From: Circinella minor
Taxonomy: Eukaryota > Mucoromycota > Mucoromycetes > Mucorales > Lichtheimiaceae
DNA: 64,000 nt
Assembly (NCBI GenBank): GCA_016758965.1
Contig: JAEPRB010000150.1
Coordinates: 37,351 to 101,350 of the forward strand
Direction: 5' to 3'
Positions within the stretch are counted from its first letter, which is position 1. Every line of letters begins with the position of its first letter. Both the position numbers and the translations under genes were made by a program. This document shows positions 1 to 11,609 of the stretch, in pieces. The notes beneath the pieces were generated by a model that was given only the letters and a program-made list of their open reading frames with translations, searched no databases and was not told the origin of the DNA.

Positions 1-2964
1 AAAGTGGTATGTAATTTTCGCAGCATCACGTACTTTTAACTTTGTTTTTTGTTTTTTAAAGTAGCGATTTACCTGCTATATGTATCTTTTCTTGGCAACA
101 GATATTATATATATATATATATTATGTAACACTGTTTTTCTCTTTTTTTTTTTTTTTTTTTGTTTTGTTGACATAAAATGATCATCGTACAAAAAAAAAT
201 GATGTGCCACGTACTCTATTTTATTATTACTAATATTGATGTTATTATAACCTTTTGTTAACAAATAATATTCGATTTAACTTTGAAGACGCCACACTTC
301 ATGCGGTCTTTCGAGCATTAGTATATTTGTTACGAATTAAGTAGTAGGTTGTTGATGACGCGTTTGTGCCATCCTATTTATCATATGAGCTACTAACTGG
401 GTAGTACTGTGCTATTTTGATAACATTTCAAATAATATAATAGGAACAAACACGTGTAAATACCCATTCGATATGTACTTATGACACACTATATCATCAG
501 ATTAATAGTAGACCATCAAAGTAACTTTATGGGCTGAGTAGTGTGAAACATGTTCATATTACTGCTCTATAATATAGGTGTTGCTTATATTCTTAATATG
601 CAAAACATGTTTGGAAATGCAAAACTTCAAACAGAATATAATAATATAACTCATCGGGGGAGGGGGAATATCACTTGGTATATTTTGTTAATAATGTATA
701 TAATAAAAAAAAACCATAAATATCAACGTTTCAGGACTGCAAGCAAAAAAGTCGTTTATAACTGTTCTACAAATATATTTTATGTACAACAGTAGCCATC
801 ATCGATTGGTTATCAATGATTCAATAGCAGGTTTTCTTTAAATGAAACTCTAATGGAATGCAGTTAAAGATGACTTGGAACGGTTACTGTTATCTTCTAT
901 TTCACTATGCATAATATTTCAATCTTGCGATGCTTTATAACAGGCACCAATAAAGGACTTACTGTCGAGGGTTAGTAATAATATACGCAAAGAAACAAAA
1001 CAAAAAGATCTCTTTGCTTCATGTTAATACGTATAAGGGGACATCATTAAGAAGTGTGAAGACGACTTTTGACACATCAAACTTGTTGAATCTGATTCAT
1101 ATTCCTTTTTTTTAAAAAAAAAAAACAAATACAGTAGATCAATGCTGTACACTTTATGGTTTTGAAAGTTTTCCTATTTATTCTATATCTGTTATTAATA
1201 ATGGACTAGAAATGTAAAATAAAAATAATATGTAAAAGCAGTGTAGATCAAAGTTACGTAGAAACCAGGAAGACCCAAAAGTTCACAGACAAGAAAAGCT
1301 AAATGTATCAGAATTTCTTTGATTATTTGTGTCCAAGTTGAATGCTCTGTGCTCGATTATTCTTAACATGGCGGGAATCCATGTATATTACGCATATGTA
1401 CGTATTATGAACAGTACAAAATGAAAATAATCGAGCGCAAATATAATACTGTATTCCGCACACGATGAAAAATCATCCTGCTGCAAGTTATTATGTATTA
1501 ACCAATACGCAAAAGAGTTGGGCTTGGCTGTGTAACTTCTTTGCTATGACAACAAATCTTCTACTAGGAGACCACGGTACGTAACATAGTGAAATATACA
1601 TCAAATATCTTCGTTTACATATCGATAACCAGTAGCTAAATTATTAGTAGTAGACATTTGTCTTTCCATAAAAATAGAGGATGACTAACTTGCAGTCTAT
1701 CTCGTTTAATTTTTTGTAGCCTATTCCATCGAACTTTTTTTAATACTGTATGTAAAGACAAGTCTTTACTATTATATTGTTGCTATTTTTTTTTTTTTTT
1801 GATAATTTCTAAAATAAAATCATCAAGATAGTGAATTTTATTGTTACTGCATGTGTTTTTACACTGCTATATACGTAACTCCATTTATATTATACTGTAC
1901 GTACTAGTTTCTTTTCTAATTGTACTTCGATGCAATACCTCTTCCATTTTTTATGCTCTCTGCACAATTTTTTAAATTTTAAAAAGAAACTTTTATATTT
2001 TTTTTTTATACTTGTAATGCTCAATAATATCTGTTTTTTTGCTATTATTATAAATATTATAATCGTCATTGATAAAGTGCGCACCAATATTAGCATCATT
2101 ATTCATATCTATCGTGGTTGTAATTATTTTGTTATCGTCATTTATTATATCTGTAGTAGCATTCATGAAGCATATAAGTATTCCATCATGAAGAAACAAT
2201 AAATTGAATAATTTTAAGAGTTTATTATCTTGATTGTCATTATTCCTGTTTTCTACGGTATTATCCATTAAAGATATTTATGATATAACCATGAACAAAA
2301 CCTACCATGGGACACTGTAAACGAAGCTCAAAATTATGCAACTTAACAAGTACGTATTTGCTATTATCAAACGTCACAGCAGCTAGTGCTCTTGTACGTA
2401 ATAAGAAAAGACATGGTCATTTGAAAAAGATACAATTATTTTTATTCTGTAAAGCAAAACAATCTTTGGACAATGATAAGCAATATATGCCTAGGTACTA
2501 CTACGTATCGTTGATAGTAATATTATTACAAGTCTTTCATTGGGCAGGTACATAGTATTGTCATAATATTGCTTATTACGTATGTGATACGATACAAGAA
2601 ATATCTCACATATTACAAGAGAAAAAGATTTCTTTTTTTGTTATAGTAGCTCCACACACCAAGTTAAATATTTTGACAACACTACGGTACTGTTAAAGAA
2701 GTAAATATAAAACTTTGGAGCGAGGAAAAACAGTAGTAGTAATACTGTCACAGTTATACGTATCTTATTAAACATCATCAATCTTACAATATCTCCAAGC
2801 TTATTTCAATTTATACATAAATACAATACAAACATTTTATATAGTCACAGTTACTTTTTTTTTTTTTGATGTCTTGGGATAATAATTACATCTTGTATGA
2901 AAAAGGTAATTGGAAAGATAGATATGCAACAGATAAACATAAGAAGAAAAGGATAAAAAAAAAT
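1..2964. other. Gene-poor AT-rich stretch
   Basis: No coding exon is recognisable on either strand. Open frames here are short, rich in Ile, Tyr, Asn and Lys, and overlap each other on both strands, as expected for AT-rich DNA. The region holds T and A homopolymer runs (for example near 140-160, 1780-1800 and 2855-2865) and repeated TACGTA-type palindromes. Confidence 0.6.
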
Positions 2965-3318
2965 TTAAAGGAATTGTGTATAAGGATGATCATCACGATA
3001 ATTTCTATCACGGCTTCGTCGTTCACGATATTTAGCAACAACGGCAAGATAGTGGCGAATTCCCCGATATCGCTCACGTTCAAGCTCAAAAAAACTATCA
3101 AATATTTTTTGTTGTTCAGGTCGTAATGTACTGCGGTAATGGTCGTATGCAGCATCAAGGTTTCGAAGTGCTTGTGCAATTGCTGCTTCTCCTTTTACTT
3201 GAGCTTGCCATCGTTCATCAGCCTCTACGTCCAGATCTGAATCGATGCTATTGGGTACCGTTAATGATTGAGAAATCTCAGAAGTAACAGGCGATCCTGG
3301 TGTAGTAGTATTATTCAT
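2965..3318 (-). CDS. Small conserved-looking hypothetical protein (117 aa)
   Basis: Intronless ORF from an ATG to a TAA. I do not recognise the family. The first 30 residues are Ser/Thr/Pro-rich and look disordered. The rest is charged and probably helical, with Trp, Gln and Arg/Glu-rich stretches such as 'ERERYRGIRHYLAVVAKYRER', then a basic Arg-rich tail ending in 'HPYTQFL'. No signal peptide, membrane segment or metal-binding motif is seen. Its composition (balanced Glu, Arg, Ala, Leu; few Ile/Asn/Lys runs) is clearly unlike the random frames around it, which is the main reason to call it a gene. The opposite strand frame at 2866-3126 is its shadow. A missing upstream exon cannot be excluded. 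Confidence 0.6.
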   Translation of the reverse strand: MNNTTTPGSPVTSEISQSLTVPNSIDSDLDVEADERWQAQVKGEAAIAQALRNLDAAYDHYRSTLRPEQQKIFDSFFELERERYRGIRHYLAVVAKYRERRSRDRNYRDDHPYTQFL

Positions 3319-3769
3319 TTTTTTAAAAAAAAAATTAGTTTATTGTTCAGGGAAGGACTTGGAAATAGGGGGTCGAAGAGATTTTGAATAAACTGCTTGG
3401 GCATGACTGATACCTCAGCTAGACAATTCCGTTTTTTTTTTTTTTTTTGTTGAACTTTAAGCAGATTCCAAAAACCAAAGTTGAAACCATCCGAAAAGAA
3501 TAATACATTGATATATAATAAACATACAAGTCAGTAAATTACGTAGTATGATCTCATTTTCATAGAAAAGATTCACTTGTCGGTAAAAACCCCATGGATC
3601 ATTCAAGGCAATACCATTTTTGAGAGTGCTTTTCTAACCGACCATCATCAATTTATGCATTTCACTTATTTGGGTCAATAACAATAAAATTTACAGTTAA
3701 TAATCAACTTAATAATGACGAATCAGATAAAATATTCATATCATTCTTTTTAAATTGGAATCACGATTT
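3319..3769. other. Intergenic region
   Basis: AT-rich spacer upstream of the small hypothetical gene, with long T runs near 3432-3450. I see no gene in it. Confidence 0.5.
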
Positions 3770-5190
3770 TGTGTTGGTAAAAATGGTATTTATTCTGAAA
3801 GAATTTGATCATAAGTTTCCAAATAAATGTTTTTTTTTTTTGCGAATCGTAATATCTAATATCGTTATAGCGAGCGGTAACTCTTTTTCAACGTTGCGAA
3901 TACCAATGGTACGTAATTTCAATTTCTTGTTTTGCCGAACAACAATGTCCTTTTCCAAAGTGGGATCGACATTGTACAGATGTTTTTAATTATTTACCCA
4001 TCAATAAGAATTGCTTATATTACCATCATGATGTATTTGCTGTTTTTCTATCTACAGTAATAAGTCGAACACGTAGTAGACGGACAGCATTCTAGATCAA
4101 GAAGAGAATAAAAAAGCCAAAGACACATTTTTTTTTGATAAATGAATAAAATCTTGTTACCCAAGATGACTTGTATGACGAGAACAAGGAAATAACTGAT
4201 GGACACATGGGACAGAAATAGCAAAAAGAAATACTGGGTGGTAAGAAGGGAAATCTTTATTTGCAAATCCTAATTAGTGTGTGTTTTCCAAGAAAAACAA
4301 AGTGTTAAATCAGTCTTTACAATCAAAAGTTTCCGATATCAACCAAGTTTCAAAGTATATCAACCAAACCATTCAAACTGGTACTAATCCTTTTTTTTTT
4401 GTTGAAAAAATCAGTTGCACAAGCACGTGTGGTAAAGACAATGTTGAACTCATAGTACTTAGAAGCGAGATAAAGAAATGGATGTCTCAATGTTGCGAAA
4501 ACGAAGACATGTATGACCCATTGCCAAAGCTCAACCCCACATACCATAACATGACCCATTTAAAGAGCTTAGCAACATTGGAATCACACAGTTGAAAACT
4601 GAAACTCTTATTTGCATGTCCTCTCGGAAATGGTTACTTCACTAACATCGTGTGCTGTGCAATTGTTGATTTTTTTTTTTTTGCTGCAAGGAAGAAACTT
4701 AAGGGAATTTAGGTGGTGACAAAAAACTTTGTATTAGTGAAAGGCATGGTTTGCAAAATCATCCAAGTTGCACCAAGTGCTCCAAGTTTACACACAAGAA
4801 TTCACTTCCGAAAAGAAAAAACGAGCAAAAGCTTGTTACTAATAATGTCATTGCATAATAGCGATGAAAGAAGTAAACAAATATGTATATATAAAATGTT
4901 TTTCGTTAGCACAGTTATGGCAGTTACTTGTACAGCTAGCACTATATCTATGAGGTACATATCTATACTCATTTTATGATAGACTTTTTTTATCCAAATA
5001 AAGCAACGTGTGACACGCTTGTGTAACAACGATGTTGGATCTTTGAAACATGCTGTTATTTTTTTTTTTTTTTGTTATATCATTGTCATGCATAAAATCA
5101 TGATCAATGAGCATATTCGTTATAGACAGTGTATGTAAACTGCTTTGTTTTTTAAACCTCAATTTTTTTTTTGTGATTAGCGTCTAATAG
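3770..5190 (+). pseudogene. Possible decayed coding debris
   Basis: Several short stretches look protein-like but do not join into one frame. One frame near 3930-4060 reads a Cys/His-containing segment ('CPFPKWDRHC' then 'TDVFNYLPINKNCLYYHHD'). Another from about 4281 to 4595 has 'SCTSTCGKDNVELIVLRSE' and ends at a stop. Further pieces follow at 4713-4860. None starts with a convincing ATG; the 4281 frame opens on GTG. T runs and stops interrupt the pieces. They could be a dead gene, misread exons of the gene starting at 5191, or chance. Confidence 0.25.
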
Positions 5191-7348
5191 CAATTATTAT
5201 TGCTATCATATTTCTTGTCAAAAGTGATCTGCGAAACCATTCGCAATTTAACTTTAGAACGCGAGAAGAATGTCCACATTCAAGACGTTATTGATGAATT
5301 GCAAGATTTCATCGTTGACTCGAATCCTAGAACTAACCCGTTTGATATAGTATTTCAAAACAAATGGCTGGAACGAATATTATTATGTGCAGAAATGGAA
5401 AACGTGCAAGTGGTAGGTAGTACGTGGTGGTATATCTTTATTTTGCGATCAAAGAAAAATTACAATAATTATATCACAATCTACTATGTTAGTCCCAGGA
5501 AAAGCTAAACTGGAAAAATATTAAAGAACGTGTCGCTCGACGAGATGAATACAATATTGAAGGTTTTTTACAACCCACCACATCAGCAGAACTCGAAATC
5601 AGATTAACTGATGTGGATAAGGAAACCATCAATAAAACGTTTGATGAACTCGTTCCTGAAAATTTTTGGATATTGGAAGCAACAAAACAAAAAGCAAAAG
5701 AGCAAAATACGACAGCAAAGTCAGTAGAGGAAAAAATCAAAGAGTTTGGATTGTCATGTCGTTACTGGCAGTAAGTATATCATCTTTTTCAATTTGGAAA
5801 AAGTCTGCACTACATGTATTATATACTGATAAAATGTTATACTTAGTTCTTGTCAATCGCTCATAATCGATGTGAATGATCCTATTTGGAAAGATGTGTT
5901 TATTGAGGAGGAATTAGAAGAGATCAGAGATTATGGTGATTCAATGTTGAATAAAATCCCAAAAGAATTGCAAACCAAGCTGGATGAGATAAATAATTTG
6001 GTAATTATAATATCCTGTAATTCATACATATTATATTAATTTGATACCTTGATCTTTTTATATATAGGAAACTGCCATGGATGTTTATAACTATGGACAT
6101 AAACTGGTTCATGATCCTATTACACAGCCATTATTATCATGGTTGTCCATAACACTGATGAGCACTGCCAAACGTTTTATAAAAGATAAATCACGAGAAA
6201 TTGGTGGTTTACATGAAAGTGACAATATGTATAACTTTTGGGATTTTTTTAATGCAATCTTTCAAGAATCTGGTGTGCGTATTTTAAAGTAGGATTTCCT
6301 TTCTCTTATTGACATAAAATATTATGAATCTATATCATTATACATGATCACTCACCTATTTTCATAACAGTAAGAAAACTTGTAATTCTGAAAGAATGAA
6401 ATCATCGACTGTCGATTCTCTTGAGGATAAAACAATAGATTATAGTGCTAGTATTGATACTATTTATCTTGCAAGTAATGTCGAATTGGGTGGAATAAAA
6501 ATGGATAATATAGATAATAAGAATGCAAATACCAAGATGTATTTACCACTTGGACTAAAGGATATGTTTGTTACACTTGGAAACCAATCACCAAAAATTG
6601 TGCACGATATTCATATCTTAGGATACCATATTACAGGTAAGATATATATCGCGAATTACTGATTATATTGAGACTATTGAAAAATAAGAAGTATATACAT
6701 AATTAACTTATTAGTAAATTATTTTGATTATATTGAATAGAGAATATGATTACCATGTTAGATGTCGACTCTCCAAAAGGCTACATAACCCGGATCCGAC
6801 GTATTAAAGATCTTCCCTATCCTACATGTAACGATGACTTTGTTAGTCGAATAATACCATTACTTGAGCTTGCTATCCATGGAAAACTATTAGTTGACAA
6901 AACATTGAAAAAATTCCGTAATACCAAAATGGAGTTGGGAGAACGAACAAAACAAAATATAATATTACCACCTTCTTTTATTCCACTCAGAAATTATAAT
7001 ATCAAGAAGTTACCCACATCCTTATCAACGAAGCCCAGCACGTCCTCGACAACTCATAAAATTAGCAACACTTACCAAGAAACGCCTACTATGTACCCAA
7101 CAAAAAATACCGTTGCTAAGCAATTAAGCAATAAGAGGACCACTACTACGTGGCGTACCAAAATTAGTCATAGTTTGTTATTTTTAGCAAATATCATTCA
7201 TTACATTTTAATATTGTGCATGATATTGACGTTTGCACTATCCTTGTATATTATTTATAGTACTTTGCAGAGTACTGGTTCCTTGGAGCTTTTAGGGCAT
7301 GAAGTAGAATATATATTAAAACATGCGTGGGTTTCATTTTCTCAGTAA
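5191..7348 (+). CDS. Unrecognised multi-exon protein with C-terminal membrane segment (5' end uncertain)
   Basis: Six exons join in frame: 5191-5412, 5493-5770, 5847-6000, 6068-6288, 6371-6636 and 6741-7348, about 580 residues. The first exon starts right after an AG at 5189-5190 and has no ATG in frame, so an upstream exon is probably missing. I cannot name the family. The body is soluble, acidic to neutral and helical, with blocks such as 'DPITQPLLSWLSITLMSTAKR', 'VELGGIKMDN', 'YLPLGLKDMF' and 'LDVDSPKGYITRIRR'. From memory this block order resembles a family of unknown proteins expanded in Mucoromycota; that is inference. A Ser/Thr/Lys/Pro-rich linker follows, then one hydrophobic segment of about 25 residues (near 7180-7265) and a tail of about 30 residues, which suggests anchoring near the C terminus. 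The next gene downstream is unrelated. Confidence 0.65.
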
Positions 7349-7865
7349 TAATAATAAACTTAAGTAGTCCAGAATTTACTTACAATAAATTCCGGCTTTT
7401 TATTACATTTGGTAAACAAAATTTTTACTGAATTCTTCTCCATGTATAAAAACACACATAAATCAAAGTTTCGATAAAATACGTATTTATGTCTGTTTCG
7501 TCCTATAGACATTAAATCTAATTAACGATTTCTGTATGTACGTATTAAAAAAAAATCTCATCCGCGTTGTCAATGGGATTGACAAACTCGATATATATCT
7601 TCTTTTCCAAACTACGTAAAATGAAATGGGAAGGAACACTTTTATCACCTTTAGACTTTTTCTACACCTAAAAAAAATAGGTATTTAATATTTTAAATCA
7701 CTCTATTGATATATAGAGGACAATCAAAAGCAATCTTGTATGATGGCAAGGCAAAAAGGAAAAAAGATCTACCGCATGAGATCTGATGAGGTGCATAAAA
7801 ACCTCCGCCTGTTCCCTTTCGTGTAGTTTTGTCTCTTTTTTAAGCAACCACAATTCGAAAACAAA
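7349..7865. promoter_or_regulatory. Upstream region of the PBP-fold gene
   Basis: This spacer carries a perfect 7-bp dyad at 7567-7585 (TTGTCAA, 5-base spacer, TTGACAA), two AGATCT palindromes at 7765-7770 and 7779-7784, and a TATA-like CATAAAAA at 7794-7801, about 70 bases before the ATG at 7866. The TATA assignment is by position and sequence only; the dyad could be an operator for an unknown factor. Confidence 0.35.
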
Positions 7866-9141
7866 ATGCCTACTACAACCATTCGCATTGGTTACGGTAA
7901 ATTTGCAATTTTAAATAAAAAAAAAAACAATGAAATAATTAAGCAATGCTGTCATATATAACTTATTTTACAACATTATACTAGTTCCTGAACATTTTTC
8001 AACTCCATTATATATTGCTCGGGATCGAGGATTCTTTGCTGAGAACGATGTTGCTGTAGAACTCGTCTGTTGTCCAGGTATATTTAATTTCTTTATACAT
8101 GATTATTTATAAACATGAAAAAAGAACATGCATTATTTATATTAAAGGTCATGTTTTTTTTATATATTTGTATATATTAATCAAGGTGGTACTGGTGAGG
8201 TAATAGAACAATATTCTTTAAAAGAAGATGTATAATTTGTAACTTACTAATCAATATATATGTATGTTGATAGATGACTTCAAAACTCCAAGACAAGTCA
8301 TTGGATTTGGCTATTGCTTTAACTGAAGGACTTGTTGCTGGTATCAGTAAAGGACAAGATTGGTATAAAATTGTTGGTACTTATGTTGAAGCACCTTTAT
8401 GTATGTGTTATTGACATTTTTTTTATAAATTGTAATGAAAATGATGGCATCGAACACATGACACATTAATTTTTTGATAATATTTTAGGTTGGGCAATTT
8501 CTACCGGAGCTAATTCTCGTCACACATCCATTGATACATTGAACAAGACCAATGTAGCTATTTCACGTTATGGTTCTGGATCACATATTATGGCCTATGT
8601 ATTGGCTGATCAACAAGGCTGGTTGGCAAATGAAAATAAGGATGAAGCCAACAAGCAAACCTTTTCATTTAATGTCCTCAATAATTTCCAAGCAATGCGT
8701 GATGCTGTCAATAATGATACATCCGATTTTTTCTTATGGGAAACATTCACAACAAAACCTTACCATGATTCGGGTGAAGTGAAACGTATCGGTCAAATTA
8801 CTCCACCATGGCCTGCATTTTTATTTGCTGCTCATGTGGATTTACTTCAAAATCATCCACAAGATTTACAAAATGCACTCAAGGCCATTCAAAAGGCTAC
8901 TTTGCTGTTTATGGAACAAAAGGAGAATGATTCTGTCAAACTGGTGATGGATATCTTGGATTATAATGAAGAAGACGTTCGAAATTGGTTCAAGACAGTA
9001 CGTTATGCTGGAGAACATAGTCAAGTTTCAAGTCGTGCTTTACAAGTGACTGTATCTACTTTGATCAAGGCTGGTGTAGTGGATGCACCTGGATTAGCAC
9101 CAGAAAATTTGGTGGATCTTAAAATTGCAAATCTTATTTAA
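7866..9141 (+). CDS. Ca3427-like periplasmic-binding-fold (PBP2) protein
   Basis: Five exons (7866-7896, 7985-8077, 8186-8199, 8274-8400, 8489-9141) give 305 residues. The N terminus ('IRIGYVPEHFSTPLYIARD') and the 'GGTGEMTSKLQDKSLDLAIA' block are typical of the type 2 periplasmic-binding fold found in SsuA/THI5/NMT1-like proteins. The closest family I know is the Candida albicans Ca3427 type, which has this fold in one cytosolic protein without an ABC transporter. There is no signal peptide or membrane segment, so it is probably cytosolic. The ligand is unknown; it lacks obvious NMT1/THI5 thiamine-precursor synthase features and I would not call it thiamine-related. Exon 3 is only 14 nt and lies in the ligand-loop region ('PGGTGE'). 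Confidence 0.85.
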
Positions 9142-9434
9142 TAAAAATACGGCGTAATATGTCTTTTTGTTTATCAATCTGTTTGCTTCTTTTTTCTTAA
9201 AAAAAACTCATTTGATAATATGTATGCTAAAATAAAGAAGTATAAAAAGCATATTTGTATGTGTTTATAGTTTTGATATGTGTGTATATATTTATATGTA
9301 TGCGGGAATGAAAATATGCATGTATAATAGTAATAAGAAAAAAAAAAGGGGAGGGAGGGAGGGGTTCAAGGGGTCATACTTTTTATTTACTACATTACAC
9401 TATGAGAGTAATAATGATGATGATGCTAATAATT

Positions 9435-10340
9435 TTACTTTATGTTTTTTCTATCAAAATAATTGGACATTTGAACTTGAGCAACTTGAAGATCGCATTT
9501 TTCATAAAATGGAATATTATGTTCTTTACAATTAAGAATAACTTTGTAACATCCAAGTACTTGTGCCATATATGTAAGTTGATCAATGAGTCTAAAGAAT
9601 ATATAAATATACAGCCCGCATCAACAACAAATTAACTAAAAATAAAAAGTAATGAATAATTGAAAGCCCCCCTCCCTCCCAAGAGAGTTAATAACTTACC
9701 GCTTTCCCAATTTCTTTCCACGTTGCGTATCAGAAACAACCACATCTTCTATATGACCAGACTGTTCATGAAATATAAAATCAGTATCAACCTTTTTTTT
9801 CTATCTTGTCGACATCATATCCTTCGTTTTCGTGCTATTGTTTTTTTTTTTTACCTGTCCGCAATTATGTAAAAACTTGTGTTCCACAATTAATGTAGCG
9901 CAAGCAACGACTTCACCTAATGATTCTATACATACAAGATAGTAACATCCTAGCTGCTTCATCGTATCAAAGCGTTCTTAATTAAAAGAAACGATTTTTT
10001 TTCAGTCCATGAACATATTAATTGTGTTGTTGCTTTTTAATAGTCTTTATTATATATATTATATATACCTTCAAATAAGTCTTGACTTGTTTGTCCCGTA
10101 ACGGAAAGTTGTCCTAATACTTCAATAAATCCTATCAAAAGCATGGAATTGTTTATTATCTCCATGTATAAAAATCATGATTCTTTTTGTTTTATCCCAC
10201 TAACCTTTATTATAGTCATCACGCTTCAAAGGACGAAGTATATATCCATCAGGTAAAGCAGCTAAAACTTCTTGTGATATAAGTTTTGGTGAAAACAAGT
10301 ATGAATCATTTTGTTCAGTCAAATAAGGAAAATTGGTCAT
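9435..10340 (-). CDS. GNA1: Glucosamine 6-phosphate N-acetyltransferase
   Basis: Transfers acetyl from acetyl-CoA to glucosamine 6-phosphate, a step toward UDP-GlcNAc and so chitin and glycoprotein synthesis, in the cytosol. Five exons on the minus strand (10340-10205, 10131-10069, 9976-9855, 9761-9700, 9591-9435) give 179 residues, near the usual length for the family. The GNAT acetyl-CoA site is clear at about residues 108-130 ('GHIEDVVVSDTQRGKKLGKR'), followed by 'LGCYKVILNC' and 'IPFYEKC', which match GNA1 closely. The N-terminal 'LPDGYILRPLKRDDYNKGF' block is also typical. The final residues ('NYFDRKNIK') run a little past the usual end. It is divergent from the YCII gene. Confidence 0.93.
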
Positions 10341-10677
10341 GATTCCGTTTTTATTATATATATCTAAAAAGAATATAAAAAAGAAAAAAAAGAAAAAGAA
10401 AAGAAAAATAAGATTACGCCACTTTTTATATATCTATTTTGCAATTGCAGCAACGACTAAAATAAAAGGATAAAAGAAAGAAAAAAAAGGAGTTGATAAT
10501 GATTAAATGGGGTCCCCAAGATTCTTTTTTTTTTTTTTTTTACATGCATTATCATCGTATCGGAATAATAATTCTGATGTCAAGTCGATTGTTGTGTAAC
10601 TATGGATATAGGTGTTTCCATAAATTGAATTTGTTCCCACGTAACAGCTCTTTGTTTCATAACTTAACAAACTTATA
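10341..10677. promoter_or_regulatory. Bidirectional promoter region
   Basis: The 337 bases between the GNA1 start codon (minus strand) and the YCII-gene start codon (plus strand) must carry both promoters and 5' leaders. It contains purine-rich A/G runs near 10375-10410 and a T run near 10527-10543. No single motif stands out. Confidence 0.5.
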
Positions 10678-11356
10678 ATGAATTCTTTAATTCGTCCATT
10701 GCAAAAACGTGCTTTCTCCTCTTCAGTACCAGGTAAACACAACATATTGATTTGAATTTTAATATGGTTAAACATATTTTATTAACTTCTTTTATATATA
10801 TATATTTATAAAGCTTCACATCAGTTTTTGGTATTGATTCGCGACTTTAAAGATTCCGAAGCATTGAACCGTCGTTTGTTAGTACGCGATTTGCACCTTA
10901 AAGAAGCTAATAAAGTAGTTGAGTCTGGTGAACTTCTTTGTGGTGGCGCTGTTTTAGACTCACACAAGGTAATAATATATATAATCCATGAATAAAAAAA
11001 AAGGGGCGAGAGTTTTGTAGTATGGATTATGGGGTTGGAGACGGAATGTTTGAAGCAATAATAAAGTAACAAGAGATGAAAAAAAAACAATATACTTAAT
11101 AATATAATGATTATATTAGGATGGTAATATGATTGGTAGCTGTATGATCTGGGAAGCTGATAGTGAAGAAGAAGTACGTCAAAAGTTACAAAAAGATCCA
11201 TATGTGGAAGGCAAGGTTTGGGAAGATTGGGATATTTTACCTTTCAAAATGTAAGTTGTTAATATGTATTCTTTGTATTATTATAATTTTGATTATTTTA
11301 CCAAATTAAATTCATTTTTTATGTACAGTGCCGTTGGTAAATTGGCAAAGAATTAA
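10678..11356 (+). CDS. YCII-domain protein, probably mitochondrial
   Basis: Four exons (10678-10732, 10814-10968, 11120-11250, 11329-11356) give 122 residues. After a basic, Ser-rich leader without acidic residues ('MNSLIRPLQKRAFSSSVP') that looks like a mitochondrial presequence, the protein is one YCII-related domain: 'FLVLIRDFKDSEALNRRL', 'HLKEANKVVESGELLCGGAV', 'GSCMIWEADSEEEVRQKL' and 'DPYVEGKVWEDWDILPFK'. The conserved His before the central helix and the 'DPY...G...W..WDILPF' end are as expected for the ferredoxin-like YCII fold. The biochemical role in fungi is not known. Bacterial YCII domains are sometimes attached to catalytic partners; here it stands alone. Confidence 0.85.
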
Positions 11357-11609
11357 ACAGTTTCAATAAGGAAATTATCAGAAAAAAAGGAAGACATTTG
11401 TACATTACGAAATATTTTTGTAATTTTTCCATTCTTTTAAGTTATTTTTAAATTTCTAATCTTTTTTTTTTTTTGCTATTCAATTAAAAAAAATTAAGAT
11501 ATTATTGATTCTTTTACATGTTTGATGGAGGGGATGAGGTCTTTTGAGTTTTGATATAACTTAATCTTCGGTAAGAACTAAATATTATCAATTAGTAAAT
11601 AAATAAAGA

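Noticed and set aside
7600..8100. Thiamine (TPP) riboswitch near the PBP-fold gene
   Set aside because: The conserved CTGAGA and the matching P4/P5 core were looked for in the leader and first introns and not found.
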